64,000 bases of DNA from Anaerolineae bacterium (GCA_018648685.1 JABGQT010000123.1:25472-89471), one strand, 5' to 3'. Positions 8,277 to 16,572 are shown, counted from the first letter of the stretch. The notes: generated by a model from the letters alone, not told the origin. Translations and numbers: made by a program.

Positions 8277-9172
8277 GGAATTTTCCCAAAAAAATCGAGT
8301 TGATGGGCGATGTAAACCAGCGTGCCGCTCTCGATTTGGGCGTGGCGCACGCTCGCCCAGGCATCGAGGCGGCGAGATTCAATTTCTCCGTCCAGCCCCC
8401 CATGAACAGTATCTACGATGAAATGCAAAAAATACGCCTCATCGGCGGGATAGCCATTTTCATCGCCGAAGACGACCCAATCTGAGCTTCCTGCTTCGAC
8501 AATTTCACCGCCCGCTTCACGTAAATGACTGAAAAGATGCCGCCCCGCGTGGCTATCGCCAGAAAGCTTTCCATCAATGATGCGCTCATCCATCGTGCGG
8601 TGATAGGCAGCCATGATCTCTTCGTCGTGCGGGATGGCTGGCTCAAAGATGGTCTCACCATCAAAATTGATCGTGAAATAAAAGTGTCCCTGCGGCTTTA
8701 GAAGTTCAAAAAGCTTTGGCAAGGTGGCGGGAATATCTACCAGATCAAGAAAAGCGTGTGCGATAAGCAGATCGTATTTTTCGTCAGCAGCACGACACGC
8801 CAGAAAGTCAAAAAGGTCTTCGGCGAGAAAGGCCACTTTGGTGACTTGACCGTTCTTCCACAAGACAAGCTTTTCACCTTCCCAACTTACAACAAAACTA
8901 TTCTCTTCTGCCCATTTTGGCAGACGCTCGCGGGCTGCGGCGATATTTTCGGATTGTTCATCAAGGAGCGTATAGCGGACGTGCTGAAGAACATGGCGTT
9001 CAAGCAGGCGCTCGATCATCGTCCCGATGCCGCCGCCGATCTCAAGAATTTCGACATCTTCGTAAGTATCAAGGGAGACGGCGAGCGCGTCCCACGCGCG
9101 TTGATTGAGAGCACGGTCGTCAACACTTTTTTTGGAGGCGAGATAACGGGGGAAATTATTATAATTGGACAT
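8273..9172 (-). CDS. class I SAM-dependent methyltransferase
   Basis: A 299-residue Rossmann-fold methyltransferase. The N-terminal block [18 protein letters not shown] precedes the AdoMet motif [19 protein letters not shown], then acidic TLLDEQ (motif II) and [13 protein letters not shown] (motif IV/V region). A long C-terminal half includes an unusual [17 protein letters not shown] helix and HAGRHLF. ATG 9172 is chosen because the ORF-track start at 9211 is a TTG without a Shine-Dalgarno. The gene sits between a glycosyltransferase and the RibD-C reductase and overlaps the latter by four bases. I recall the [17 protein letters not shown] block from homologues in similar clusters, but I do not know the substrate. 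Confidence 0.75.
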   Translation of the reverse strand: MSNYNNFPRYLASKKSVDDRALNQRAWDALAVSLDTYEDVEILEIGGGIGTMIERLLERHVLQHVRYTLLDEQSENIAAARERLPKWAEENSFVVSWEGEKLVLWKNGQVTKVAFLAEDLFDFLACRAADEKYDLLIAHAFLDLVDIPATLPKLFELLKPQGHFYFTINFDGETIFEPAIPHDEEIMAAYHRTMDERIIDGKLSGDSHAGRHLFSHLREAGGEIVEAGSSDWVVFGDENGYPADEAYFLHFIVDTVHGGLDGEIESRRLDAWASVRHAQIESGTLVYIAHQLDFFGKIP

Positions 9173-9235
9173 AGTTTTCTTCACAAAATAATAGCCAAAA
9201 CGATTAAACAAAGGATTTTCCTCGTAGTAAGGGCT

Positions 9236-10381
9236 TCAGCCCTTTAATGCTTTGCGTAAAAACGCTCTAATTTTCTTTGCACTTTCATCCCAAGTAGGAT
9301 GCACCAAATAGCGTTCGCGCGCGGCAAGGCTCATTTGAATGAGTTTTTCACGGTCATCCGCCAATTCGCGCAGATGCGCGGCGAGCGTATTTCTATCATT
9401 AGCGCCGCCAAGAAAACCGTCCACGCCATGCGTGATGATCTCGTGCGCTGCACCATCGCTGCCGCCAATGGCGGGAAGTCCAAAACTCATCCCTTCCAGA
9501 TAGGCGATACCAAAACCTTCATAAGAAGAAGGCAAAGCCAGAAGATGAGAGTGCCGCAAAATCGCTTTGAGCGGCTCATCATCAAGACTTCCCGCAAAGG
9601 CGACCTCGTTCCCGAAGCCAAGCCTGGCAACTTGTGCGCGTATGCGCTGTACATATTTTGGGTCTGTATCCAAGCTGCCGACAATGATCAGTTCCCAGGA
9701 TTTTCGTGTAAGTAATGCAAGTGCATCAAGCAAAGTGTGTAAATTTTTACGCGGAATAACACTCCCCAAAAAGGCGATTTTCAGCGCTCTTTTCTGGCGC
9801 GCACGCGCAGAAATTTCATCACGATCTATGCTCGGCGCAAGTCGATTTCCCGCAGGATAAGCAACAACATGCGGGCGAGATTCTCCAATCGTTTTTTCAA
9901 CAACCCCTCGCGTTGTTTTACTATTAAAGATAAACCCATCTATACTACGAAGATAAGTTCGCTCAGGAATACGATAAAGTCTATTTTGCCACGCGGCACG
10001 CATCTCGCTGCTGCGCAGATGATGAACAATTGAAATAATAGGAGTTGCCCTCACCCTCCGCCCTCTCCCTTTGTGAGAGGGGACTGTCCCTTCCCCCTGA
10101 GGGGGAAGGTTAGGATGGAGGCACAATCGCCGATTCAGCCAGAAAAGTGACGGATGATTTAATTCATCTTGCACCAAAACGTCGAAACGAGAGCCAGCCA
10201 AACGTCGTAGCAGCGAAGCAGAGAAGTTATCCGTCAGATGCGCGGCATAATTTCGCCAGGGCAACGAGACAATTTCCACCTCGTCGCCAGCATCTCGCAA
10301 ATGCGCCACCAACTTTCGGTCGTAAAGATAACCGCCGCTGAGCGTATCTAAACTCCCGTAAATCACCAGTCCAACACGCAT
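9236..10381 (-). CDS. GT4-type glycosyltransferase with an in-frame repeat insertion
   Basis: A 381-residue GT-B glycosyltransferase, group 1. The N-terminal domain starts MRVGLVIYGSLDTLSGGYLYD. The C-terminal donor domain has IAFLGSVIPRKNLHTLLDAL, the conserved LALPSSYEGFGIAYLEGMSFGLPAI with the E-x7-E motif, and GGSDGAAHEII. The start ATG overlaps the stop of the pterin-synthase homologue (TGATG at 10383-10379). The ORF-track start 35 codons further upstream is therefore wrong. Residues about 87-111 (HPNLPPQGEG to GRGRRVRA) are encoded by a dispersed palindromic repeat inserted without breaking the frame, in a loop of the acceptor domain before PIISIVHHLR. The acceptor is unknown; the neighbours suggest a small pterin-like or methylated metabolite. 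Confidence 0.82.
   Translation of the reverse strand: MRVGLVIYGSLDTLSGGYLYDRKLVAHLRDAGDEVEIVSLPWRNYAAHLTDNFSASLLRRLAGSRFDVLVQDELNHPSLFWLNRRLCLHPNLPPQGEGTVPSHKGRGRRVRATPIISIVHHLRSSEMRAAWQNRLYRIPERTYLRSIDGFIFNSKTTRGVVEKTIGESRPHVVAYPAGNRLAPSIDRDEISARARQKRALKIAFLGSVIPRKNLHTLLDALALLTRKSWELIIVGSLDTDPKYVQRIRAQVARLGFGNEVAFAGSLDDEPLKAILRHSHLLALPSSYEGFGIAYLEGMSFGLPAIGGSDGAAHEIITHGVDGFLGGANDRNTLAAHLRELADDREKLIQMSLAARERYLVHPTWDESAKKIRAFLRKALKG
10047..10121. repeat. dispersed palindromic repeat inside the glycosyltransferase gene
   Basis: The segment gccctcaccctccgccctct continues into a gapped stem (CCCTCTCCC/GAGAGGG) and a tight stem (CCTTCCCCC-tga-GGGGGAAGG). Such C/G-rich double hairpins are typical of REP/MITE-like hitchhiking repeats. 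About 75 bp, a multiple of three, is translated as part of the GT4 protein. Confidence 0.7.
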
Positions 10382-10758
10382 CAACGCTCCAGTTTGTAAG
10401 CAGCCCAGGCGATCTCGTTTTCCCAGAGCTTGACGGTCAATACAGAGATATTTGGCGCAGCAATCCGCTCGCTCAAAGTCTCGCACAGGATGCGCGAAAA
10501 ATGCTCAATAGAGGGGTTCAGCCCCGCAAATGCGGGCAAGTCGTTTAGCGTCTTATCTCGATATTCTGCAACGAGAGCATCGAGATTGGCTTCGATATCA
10601 ACAATATCCACGAGATAGCCGTGCTGGTCGAGCGTGGCGCCCTCCAGTTGCAACTCGATCACATAATGGTGCGAGTGATGGTCATTTTCCGCGCCCCAAT
10701 CCCCACCGATCAAAAAGTGCTGCGCAACAAAATCCCGTTTTACGGCAACAGTGTACAT
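10381..10758 (-). CDS. 6-pyruvoyltetrahydropterin synthase / 6-carboxytetrahydropterin synthase family protein, catalytic Cys replaced
   Basis: A 125-residue T-fold protein of the PTPS/QueD family, which acts on dihydroneopterin triphosphate. Zinc ligands are visible as His14 (FVAQHF) and His28/His30 (HHSHH, the position of HGH). The catalytic Cys of the CxxxHGH motif is missing: Glu24 stands in its place (ENDHHSH). GYLVDIVDIEANL and NPSIEHFSRIL (the substrate-binding Glu region) are conserved. GGAGG lies just before ATG 10758. The Cys-to-Glu change argues against standard QueD chemistry. It recalls PTPS variants in which a Glu replaces Cys and the side chain is cleaved to 6-hydroxymethyldihydropterin, though there the Glu is placed slightly differently as I remember it. 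The gene is coupled to the GT4 gene downstream. Confidence 0.78.
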   Translation of the reverse strand: MYTVAVKRDFVAQHFLIGGDWGAENDHHSHHYVIELQLEGATLDQHGYLVDIVDIEANLDALVAEYRDKTLNDLPAFAGLNPSIEHFSRILCETLSERIAAPNISVLTVKLWENEIAWAAYKLER

Positions 10759-10778
10759 GGTATTCCTCCTTGGAATGA

Positions 10779-10841
10779 GACCCGAAAGGTTTTATCGCAA
10801 AGTCTTGTCTAGCACAGTTTCTTAGTGAAACCTTTCGGGTC
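10779..10841. repeat. palindromic element inside the eight-gene operon
   Basis: GACCCGAAAGGTTT (10779-10792) and AAACCTTTCGGGTC (10828-10841) form a perfect 14-bp inverted repeat around a 35-nt loop. A short T-run follows on the plus side only, so it is not a good terminator for the minus-strand operon. It lies between the MDR gene and the pterin-synthase gene and may act as an mRNA stability or processing hairpin, or simply be another dispersed repeat. Confidence 0.55.
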
Positions 10842-10845
10842 TTTA

Positions 10846-11835
10846 TTACGGATATTCAAATACGATTTGTAAAACGTCCTGCGGACGGGAGTCGAGCGTG
10901 ACATAGGCTTGCTCTGCCTCTCCAAGCGGGGTGCGCGACGAAATCCATTTTGCCGGTTTGACCCGCCCCAACATCTCCCAGACCAAATTAAATCTGCGTG
11001 ATTTATCCCAGCGCGCACTGAATTGCGACGCAATAGTACTGACCTGCGAACTGATTATCCGAATCCGCTCCCGATGAAAGCGTCCACCCAGATCAAGCGA
11101 GACAGGCTTCTGCCCATACCACGAACCGACAATAACTCGCCCGCCAAAGCCAACTTTTTCGATAGCAGTGTTCAACGCATCTGGCACGCCCGAAAGCTCG
11201 ATAGCGAAATCAAAATCATGCAGAGCAATTTCTTCAGGCGCAAAAGCCGCATCTACGCCAAGAACAAGGGCTGCTTCCCGCCGAATAGCAACGGGATCAA
11301 CCACGATCAATTTTTCCAGCGGAAATTCTCTCAGGAGCGCCGTTGTTAATAAACCAATAATACCCTGCCCAAAAAGAATGGCGCGCTCACCTAAAATTGG
11401 CTGCGCGTCCATCACAAGATTAACTGCCGTCTCCATATTTGGCAGGAAAACTGCATCTTCATCAGGGATTTTGTCGGGAATAGAAAAAAGCTCAGAAACA
11501 GGCGCAACAAAAGAACTCTGATGAGGTTGAAAAGAAAAAACTCGCTTTTCCAGCAATGCTTCATCCACCCCTTCACCAACTTTCTCGACCACACCAACAG
11601 CCGCGTACCCATATTTAAGCGGATATCCGCTTTGCTCTTCGAGTGAGGTAATACTCGCATCCACCGCCATCTCACGCGGAAATTGACCGCGATAAAAAAG
11701 CATCTCTGTCCCTGCACTGATGGCAGAGAGCGTCGTCCGCACAAGAGCTTGACCATCTTCAAGAGCAGGCAAAGTTTCTTCTCGTACAGAGAGTTCGTAA
11801 GGGGCATCAAAATAGAGGGCTTGTCGTTTTTTCAT
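10846..11835 (-). CDS. MDR-superfamily (zinc-type alcohol dehydrogenase-like) oxidoreductase without zinc ligands
   Basis: A 329-residue medium-chain dehydrogenase/reductase. The GroES-like N-terminal domain reads LSAISAGTEMLFYRG where classical zinc enzymes have GICGTD, so the catalytic Cys is absent. The cysteine cluster of the structural zinc is missing too. The Rossmann segment is AILFGQGIIGLLTTALLREF, followed by LIVVDPVAIRREAALVLGVD, an NAD(P) domain. SAISAGTE also occurs in BchC-like bacteriochlorophyllide dehydrogenases, but nothing else here suggests photosynthesis. The start overlaps the upstream flippase-like gene by four bases (ATGA). The role is presumably oxidation of a side-chain alcohol in the pathway of its operon partners. 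Confidence 0.75.
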   Translation of the reverse strand: MKKRQALYFDAPYELSVREETLPALEDGQALVRTTLSAISAGTEMLFYRGQFPREMAVDASITSLEEQSGYPLKYGYAAVGVVEKVGEGVDEALLEKRVFSFQPHQSSFVAPVSELFSIPDKIPDEDAVFLPNMETAVNLVMDAQPILGERAILFGQGIIGLLTTALLREFPLEKLIVVDPVAIRREAALVLGVDAAFAPEEIALHDFDFAIELSGVPDALNTAIEKVGFGGRVIVGSWYGQKPVSLDLGGRFHRERIRIISSQVSTIASQFSARWDKSRRFNLVWEMLGRVKPAKWISSRTPLGEAEQAYVTLDSRPQDVLQIVFEYP

Positions 11836-12806
11836 CTTTTATCTAAACTACCTAACCATAAACCTAGCAAAGCCAAAAGTGAGTCGCGCACACGAATAAA
11901 TAAACTCATGCTCACACCAAAAACGGGATCAAATCCCAGCGACTGCATCGCAAAAACCTGTCCTGCTTCGAGAGCACCCAATCCGCCGGGAAGCGGGGTT
12001 AGAAATGCCAACCGCGCAAAAACGATGATCGCCAAAGCGTTGACCAAATTCACTTCCAGTCCTAAAAAGCGTAAAGCGAGGGCGTATTCTCCGAATAAAG
12101 ATACCCATTTTAACGCAGAAAGAAGACCGGACAAGAGGAGGGTGCGCGGTTGTTGGCGGCAGAAGTTCCCGATCTGAGATTCTACGCCCAGCAGCGTTTC
12201 GCGAATCACGCTTGGGGACGCTTGCTTCCCTTTAAACGAGAGCCTGCCAAATATCCAGGCAAGAGGCGTTCGTCCCATCCACAAAAGAACCATATAACCC
12301 ACAAGTAGAGCGATCATCCCGCCAGTAAAACCGACGACCGTCCCCACCATCTCTTGAAAAAAAAGACCTTGCCAGACCACGACCAGCATGGCTATTGACA
12401 AAAAGGTGAAATTTGAGAGCATTTCAAGCAATTTGTCGAGGCTAACAGAGGTTAATGCGGTCTCTGTGGAAACACCGTGGTTTTTATGCAAGAAATAAAT
12501 TTGTAATGGTTCACCACCAAACTGCGGGCCCGGTGTAAAGTAGCCCAGCCCAAAGCTGGCGAGGCGATATTTGGCAAGCGTAAGGTAAGAGATTTTATGC
12601 CCAAGCGCACGCAAAATAATCCACCAACGGCTGCTAAAGATCAGGACAATTGCTCCATTGAGAAGGAGCAAAATCGCGAGCGAAAGGAGGCTGAGTTGGC
12701 TAATAGCATCCCAAACTTGAATGAGAGCAATATCGTGCCATGCCCACCAAAAGAGCAGGGCGACAAAGGCCCAAAGAGCGAGCTTGATAAGCCTCTTCCT
12801 AGACAT
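11832..12806 (-). CDS. flippase-like membrane protein, lysylphosphatidylglycerol synthase TM-region family (UPF0104/YbhN)
   Basis: A 324-residue protein with about eight membrane helices and the family hallmark PLPGGLGALEAGQVFAM near the C-terminus. Further family-like segments are FTPGPQFGGEPLQIYFL (about 91-107) and TALTSVSLDKLLEML (about 118-132). Members are integral membrane proteins proposed to flip or modify lipid-linked compounds; the catalytic C-terminal domain of MprF is absent. The gene overlaps the CDP-alcohol phosphatidyltransferase gene by eight bases, so the two probably act on the same lipid. Confidence 0.78.
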   Translation of the reverse strand: MSRKRLIKLALWAFVALLFWWAWHDIALIQVWDAISQLSLLSLAILLLLNGAIVLIFSSRWWIILRALGHKISYLTLAKYRLASFGLGYFTPGPQFGGEPLQIYFLHKNHGVSTETALTSVSLDKLLEMLSNFTFLSIAMLVVVWQGLFFQEMVGTVVGFTGGMIALLVGYMVLLWMGRTPLAWIFGRLSFKGKQASPSVIRETLLGVESQIGNFCRQQPRTLLLSGLLSALKWVSLFGEYALALRFLGLEVNLVNALAIIVFARLAFLTPLPGGLGALEAGQVFAMQSLGFDPVFGVSMSLFIRVRDSLLALLGLWLGSLDKR

Positions 12807-13938
12807 CCGCTTTTTCTCCAGCCCGATTATAAATCAACCATTCTTCTGGTGACCAGAGTGAAAGTGCTCCGGTACCAGTAAAAAGCAAGATCGTGCTCAA
12901 AACCAGCAAAATTGCTGAAATTGGCAAAATGCTGAAAAAAGTTAGTCCTGCAAAAATAAGAGTCAGGATAGCGATCAGTCGCCCTAAAATACCAAAGATG
13001 AGCATGATAATCAACACAACTTGTGCGAGAGTCCAGAGCGCGCCCAAAGAATATGCAAAGGCGATATACGCCAAACTCGCAACGGTGCAAAGACGTAAAA
13101 GGAGAGGCAACCAACGCATCCACGCAGAAGTAAGGATTTTATCAAAAAATGCTGCGCCTTTTTCAGGGTCAATCCTACCCGTCACTAAAAACCAATCATA
13201 AAGGAATCCACCCAGAAAGGGAATCATGAAAAGCGTCGCGGCGATGGTCGTGGCTGGCGGCGAAAAAAGCGGCGCGAGCATGGAGACGATAAAGCCCATC
13301 TGTACGCCAGCGAAAATCCGTCGTCTATAGCTGAAAGGCATTTCGAAATTTTGCTTACCTTGTTTCTCACGCAACCAAAGCCCGAAAATAAAAAAGTATC
13401 GTGCCAAGCCAACAGGAAGATACCACAGGGGAACTTGACCATACCAAAATACGAGCAGCGTCACGATCAGCACGCCCCATGAGTCATTATTCATATCGAG
13501 AGCTGCGCCCAATTTAGTGACGTGATTATTTATCCGTGCTAAATATCCATCAAGAATATCACTCAGGGCTGCGAAAAGATAAAAAGTAAAAGGCAACCAC
13601 GCCAACCAGCCTTCTGCCCAAGGAGAAAAAAGAAATCCTAGCAGACCAGCAATGAATATCCCCCGCGCAAAAGAGATCGCATTTCCCCATCCTAAAGTTG
13701 GCAACAGATCCACTTCGCCTTCACGATGATTTTCTCCCAATGAACGCCACAAAACAAATAACTGCCATGCCCCAAAAACAGATGTTAATCCCAGCCAGCG
13801 TAGGGCATAACGCGTTTCCCAAAAGCGGTTAAATAAAAAATAGCCCCCACTGGCAAAAAGCATAAAAAATAGCCCCGCTCGCATCCATTCTTTCTTCAGA
13901 TGAGTCAGGGCTAGAGAATTAATATTTGAAAGACTCAT
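12799..13938 (-). CDS. CDP-alcohol phosphatidyltransferase family membrane protein
   Basis: The 379-residue product contains the complete CDP-alcohol phosphotransferase motif D-x2-D-G-x2-A-R-x8-G-x3-D-x3-D (DILDGYLAR ... GAALDMNND, about residues 127-152), preceded by NAISFARG. These integral membrane enzymes exchange CMP from CDP-diacylglycerol or a CDP-alcohol for a hydroxyl acceptor. At 379 residues it is longer than the usual ~200, with extra hydrophobic helices on both sides. The ATG overlaps the stop of the DUF420 gene (TAATG), and the 3' end overlaps the flippase-like gene. The headgroup alcohol cannot be predicted. Confidence 0.82.
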   Translation of the reverse strand: MSLSNINSLALTHLKKEWMRAGLFFMLFASGGYFLFNRFWETRYALRWLGLTSVFGAWQLFVLWRSLGENHREGEVDLLPTLGWGNAISFARGIFIAGLLGFLFSPWAEGWLAWLPFTFYLFAALSDILDGYLARINNHVTKLGAALDMNNDSWGVLIVTLLVFWYGQVPLWYLPVGLARYFFIFGLWLREKQGKQNFEMPFSYRRRIFAGVQMGFIVSMLAPLFSPPATTIAATLFMIPFLGGFLYDWFLVTGRIDPEKGAAFFDKILTSAWMRWLPLLLRLCTVASLAYIAFAYSLGALWTLAQVVLIIMLIFGILGRLIAILTLIFAGLTFFSILPISAILLVLSTILLFTGTGALSLWSPEEWLIYNRAGEKADV

Positions 13939-14420
13939 TAATATGTCGGCGGATTAGGATTCCCAACAAACCAGGTGGAATAAACCCAAATGCCCAAAAT
14001 CGTCGTCAGCATATACAAGCCGTAGGCTACGCGCATAAAAGCCTTGTAATTTTTAAATTTCAACGCTTTTGGCACCAACCCATTCCCACGCAGGGTTACG
14101 AAAAGCCCGAAGGTGAGTGCAAAAAATCCCACAAAGGCATGCAGGGTCGTTATGGCATGAAATCGCTCCGCAAGTTGAGCAGGGATACCCGGCGCAACAA
14201 AATCTCTATAGGGCAAAACCATCATCCACAAGACCATGATCGCATTTAAAATCGCGGCCGCCGTCTGCACCCAACGGTGCGTATCATATTTCTTTTTCAC
14301 CGCCAAAACAACGCCCACTGTGAACAGGCTGGCGATCAAGATCATCATTACCAACGTGAAATCAGCTGCAAAATTTGCGCTTGTACCAAAAAAACCAGGC
14401 TGATGTAAGATTTCGTCCAT
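13938..14420 (-). CDS. DUF420-family membrane protein
   Basis: A 160-residue protein with four helices (near 15-40, 55-75, 92-115 and 130-150), HRWVQTAAAILNAIMV and HAITTLHAFVGFFALTFG. Conserved histidines in the membrane are typical of DUF420 proteins, which sometimes neighbour cytochrome oxidase or heme genes. I chose ATG 14420 (MDEILHQPG) because GAGAGGAG precedes it at proper spacing; the ORF-track start 20 codons upstream lacks one. It is the first gene of the eight-gene minus-strand operon and diverges from the 14499 gene, with 78 bp between the starts. Confidence 0.7.
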   Translation of the reverse strand: MDEILHQPGFFGTSANFAADFTLVMMILIASLFTVGVVLAVKKKYDTHRWVQTAAAILNAIMVLWMMVLPYRDFVAPGIPAQLAERFHAITTLHAFVGFFALTFGLFVTLRGNGLVPKALKFKNYKAFMRVAYGLYMLTTILGIWVYSTWFVGNPNPPTY

Positions 14421-14498
14421 AGAATCTCCTCTCTCTATAAGATAAATAAGGTCAAATTTTACCATGTTATCAAAAATCATCGGGTAAAATCATGCGAT

Positions 14499-15398
14499 AT
14501 GTCACCAAAAATAAAAGATATTGGATTTGGCTTATCCGTTGGGCTGGGAATCAGCTTTTTACTCTTTTTCGGGATAGTTTTGCTTGCTGAGTTCGTCTCG
14601 CTCGCGGATTTTCAGTCTGCCTCCGCGCAAGAGATATTATCTACACCCCAAAATATTGCATCCGCAACGCCTGCACCGAGCATTTTGCCGACACCACCAT
14701 CTCCTCCCTTCCCAGAAACAGGACCCCTCCCCCTACAGCCGCGTCCAAGCGCAGCACCGCCCACGCCAACCCTAAACACAGAACAGCTTGTTTTGGGGAA
14801 TCCGCTTGATGAGGAGGAGCAAGCCCGACTTCACGCTGCGTCACTGGCTTTTGTCGCCCCAGATTTTTACAGCAGCAAAGCGATCGGGGAGGCAATCAAC
14901 GGCGAGGGGTACGGACATCCCAGCAATATTTGTGGTCCTTTGGCAATTGCTATTTTGCAAGAAGGGGCGATCCTAAGCAATCAGACTGCTCCTTATGAAT
15001 TTTGGTTGCTAAACCCAGACGTTGCTGAAGACTTGATAAAACTGAAATCCGTTTTTGCTGAATCACGTTTTGAAAGCAAGCGTGATAATACAGCCCTTAA
15101 CAAAGTCGATTGGAAGAATTCTCCCCTCATGCCCGGCGATTTTCTTTATCTTTTTAGCGGCAGTCGCGGGAATTTTGAACATATGCTTGCAGTAACACGT
15201 GTGGATGAAGACGGGCGAGCATATACTGTAACCAATCATAATACCGAAGAGAATGGTTTTATCATCACAGAAGAGTTGCTCTACGACCCAAACAACCCTG
15301 GCGAGGGACTTTTCTACGAGTGGACAGAACGTCAAAAATCACTGCTCGGTTCTACAGGTTTCGATGGCTATCAGCTTTGGCGTTTGAGAGAAAAATAG
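14499..15398 (+). CDS. membrane-anchored extracellular protein with a cysteine-peptidase-like domain
   Basis: A 299-residue protein: one N-terminal membrane helix (8-34), a Pro/Thr-rich linker (48-90), then a globular domain. That domain has NICGPLAIAILQEGAI with a potential nucleophilic Cys, and later NFEHMLAVTRVDEDG and TVTNHNTEENG with potential catalytic His and Asn. Cys-His-Asn in this order resembles the papain/NlpC/C39-like amidase fold, but I cannot assign a subfamily. The start ATG has no Shine-Dalgarno; TAAAAT ends eight bases upstream, suggesting a leaderless transcript. Confidence 0.5.
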   Translation: MSPKIKDIGFGLSVGLGISFLLFFGIVLLAEFVSLADFQSASAQEILSTPQNIASATPAPSILPTPPSPPFPETGPLPLQPRPSAAPPTPTLNTEQLVLGNPLDEEEQARLHAASLAFVAPDFYSSKAIGEAINGEGYGHPSNICGPLAIAILQEGAILSNQTAPYEFWLLNPDVAEDLIKLKSVFAESRFESKRDNTALNKVDWKNSPLMPGDFLYLFSGSRGNFEHMLAVTRVDEDGRAYTVTNHNTEENGFIITEELLYDPNNPGEGLFYEWTERQKSLLGSTGFDGYQLWRLREK

Positions 15399-15455
15399 CC
15401 ACAAAACCTCCTGGTTTTTGCCTTTTCCCGAGCTATCAATGTTAGAATTACCCTT

Positions 15456-16463
15456 ATGAAAAAATTGAGCCAAACTCTCCTGACCGCCATCGAAGAAGAA
15501 CTTCAGCATCAAGTTTCACGCCTGAATGAAGAGCACACTGCTACTTATCACGAAATGCTCACTTATCATATGGGCTGGACCGGGGAAGGCGCAGGCGAGA
15601 AGGCTCGCGGCAAAAGAATTCGCCCGCTTTTGCTTTTATTAGCCGCATCAGCATCTGGAGGCGATTGGGAAAAAGCTCTTCCCGCTGCTGCTGGGATTGA
15701 GTTAATTCATAATTTCTCGCTCTTTCACGATGATATTCAAGACAAATCAGAGACACGGCGTGGTCGTCCTACAGCGTGGAAAATTTGGGGAATAGCACAA
15801 GCGATCAACGCCGGTGATGGAATGTTCATCCTTGCCAACCTAGCAATAGGAGATTTAGCAAAAAACTATCCCGCCGATATTATTTTAGTAGGTGAAAGAA
15901 TTTTTCAGAAAACATGCCTGGACTTAACGCGCGGCCAACATCTAGACATTGATTATGAAAGTCGAAGCGACCTTTCTGTTGGCGACTACTGGACTATGAT
16001 CGCTGGAAAAACTGCTGCGCTCATCTCTACATCCATGCAACTGGGAGCATTATTTGGCGGTGCAAACGAAGAGACTCAAAATGCCTATCGCGATTTTGGG
16101 CATTATCTTGGGCTTGCTTTTCAGGTGCAGGATGATATTCTTGGCATTTGGGGCGATGAGGCACTAACTGGAAAGTCTGCCGCGAGCGATCTACTTGAAG
16201 GGAAAAAATCGCTGCCTGTTTTATATGGGTTTGAGAAAAACGAAGAATTTGCCCAGAGATGGAAAGAAGGTTCAATAGAAGAAGCAAACGTTCCTAAAAT
16301 GGCACAACTTCTCGAAGTGGAAGGAGCTCGCCTGAAGGCGCAACGCCAAGCCGACCAGATGACAGATTTGGCGCTGAAATCTCTACAGATGGCAAATCCG
16401 CAAGATGATGCTGGGGATGCGCTATTCTCACTCGCAGAACACCTGCTTGGGCGCGAGGCTTGA
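15456..16463 (+). CDS. polyprenyl diphosphate synthase (IspA/IspB family)
   Basis: A 335-residue trans-isoprenyl diphosphate synthase, which condenses IPP onto allylic diphosphates. Diagnostic motifs are GKRIRPLLLLLA, the first Asp-rich motif in LFHDDIQDKSETRRGRPT, and the second in AFQVQDDILGIWGD, followed by GKSAASDLLEGKKSLP. The N-terminus is charged and soluble. A TAGAAT box ends seven bases before ATG 15456 and no Shine-Dalgarno is present, so it is another leaderless candidate. Product chain length is uncertain: no bulky residue pattern before the first motif was analysed. tRNA-Gly follows 37 bp downstream. Confidence 0.88.
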   Translation: MKKLSQTLLTAIEEELQHQVSRLNEEHTATYHEMLTYHMGWTGEGAGEKARGKRIRPLLLLLAASASGGDWEKALPAAAGIELIHNFSLFHDDIQDKSETRRGRPTAWKIWGIAQAINAGDGMFILANLAIGDLAKNYPADIILVGERIFQKTCLDLTRGQHLDIDYESRSDLSVGDYWTMIAGKTAALISTSMQLGALFGGANEETQNAYRDFGHYLGLAFQVQDDILGIWGDEALTGKSAASDLLEGKKSLPVLYGFEKNEEFAQRWKEGSIEEANVPKMAQLLEVEGARLKAQRQADQMTDLALKSLQMANPQDDAGDALFSLAEHLLGREA

Positions 16464-16500
16464 CATTGATTCGGCAAGTGCTATAATTTATTTTTGCAAC

Positions 16501-16572
16501 GCGGGTGTCGCCAAGTGGTAAGGCACTAGCTTCCCAAGCTAGCATTCGACGGTTCGAATCCGTTCACCCGCT
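16501..16572 (+). tRNA. tRNA-Gly (anticodon CCC)
   Basis: The acceptor arms GCGGGTG and CACCCGC pair fully. The D-arm is GCC-aagtggtaa-GGC, the anticodon stem CTAGC/GCTAG encloses TTCCCAA (anticodon CCC), and the T-arm GACGG-TTCGAAT-CCGTT is intact. The discriminator is T, and CCA is not encoded. Confidence 0.95.

Noticed and set aside
7783-8421. 212-aa plus-strand ORF opposite the RibD-C and methyltransferase genes
   Set aside because: Antisense to two clearly recognised genes; Arg/Ser-rich composition typical of shadow ORFs.
10846-11835. BchC (bacteriochlorophyllide dehydrogenase) as the identity of the MDR gene
   Set aside because: Only the SAISAGTE loop is shared; the operon partners are pterin- and lipid-type genes and no bch genes are in the window.
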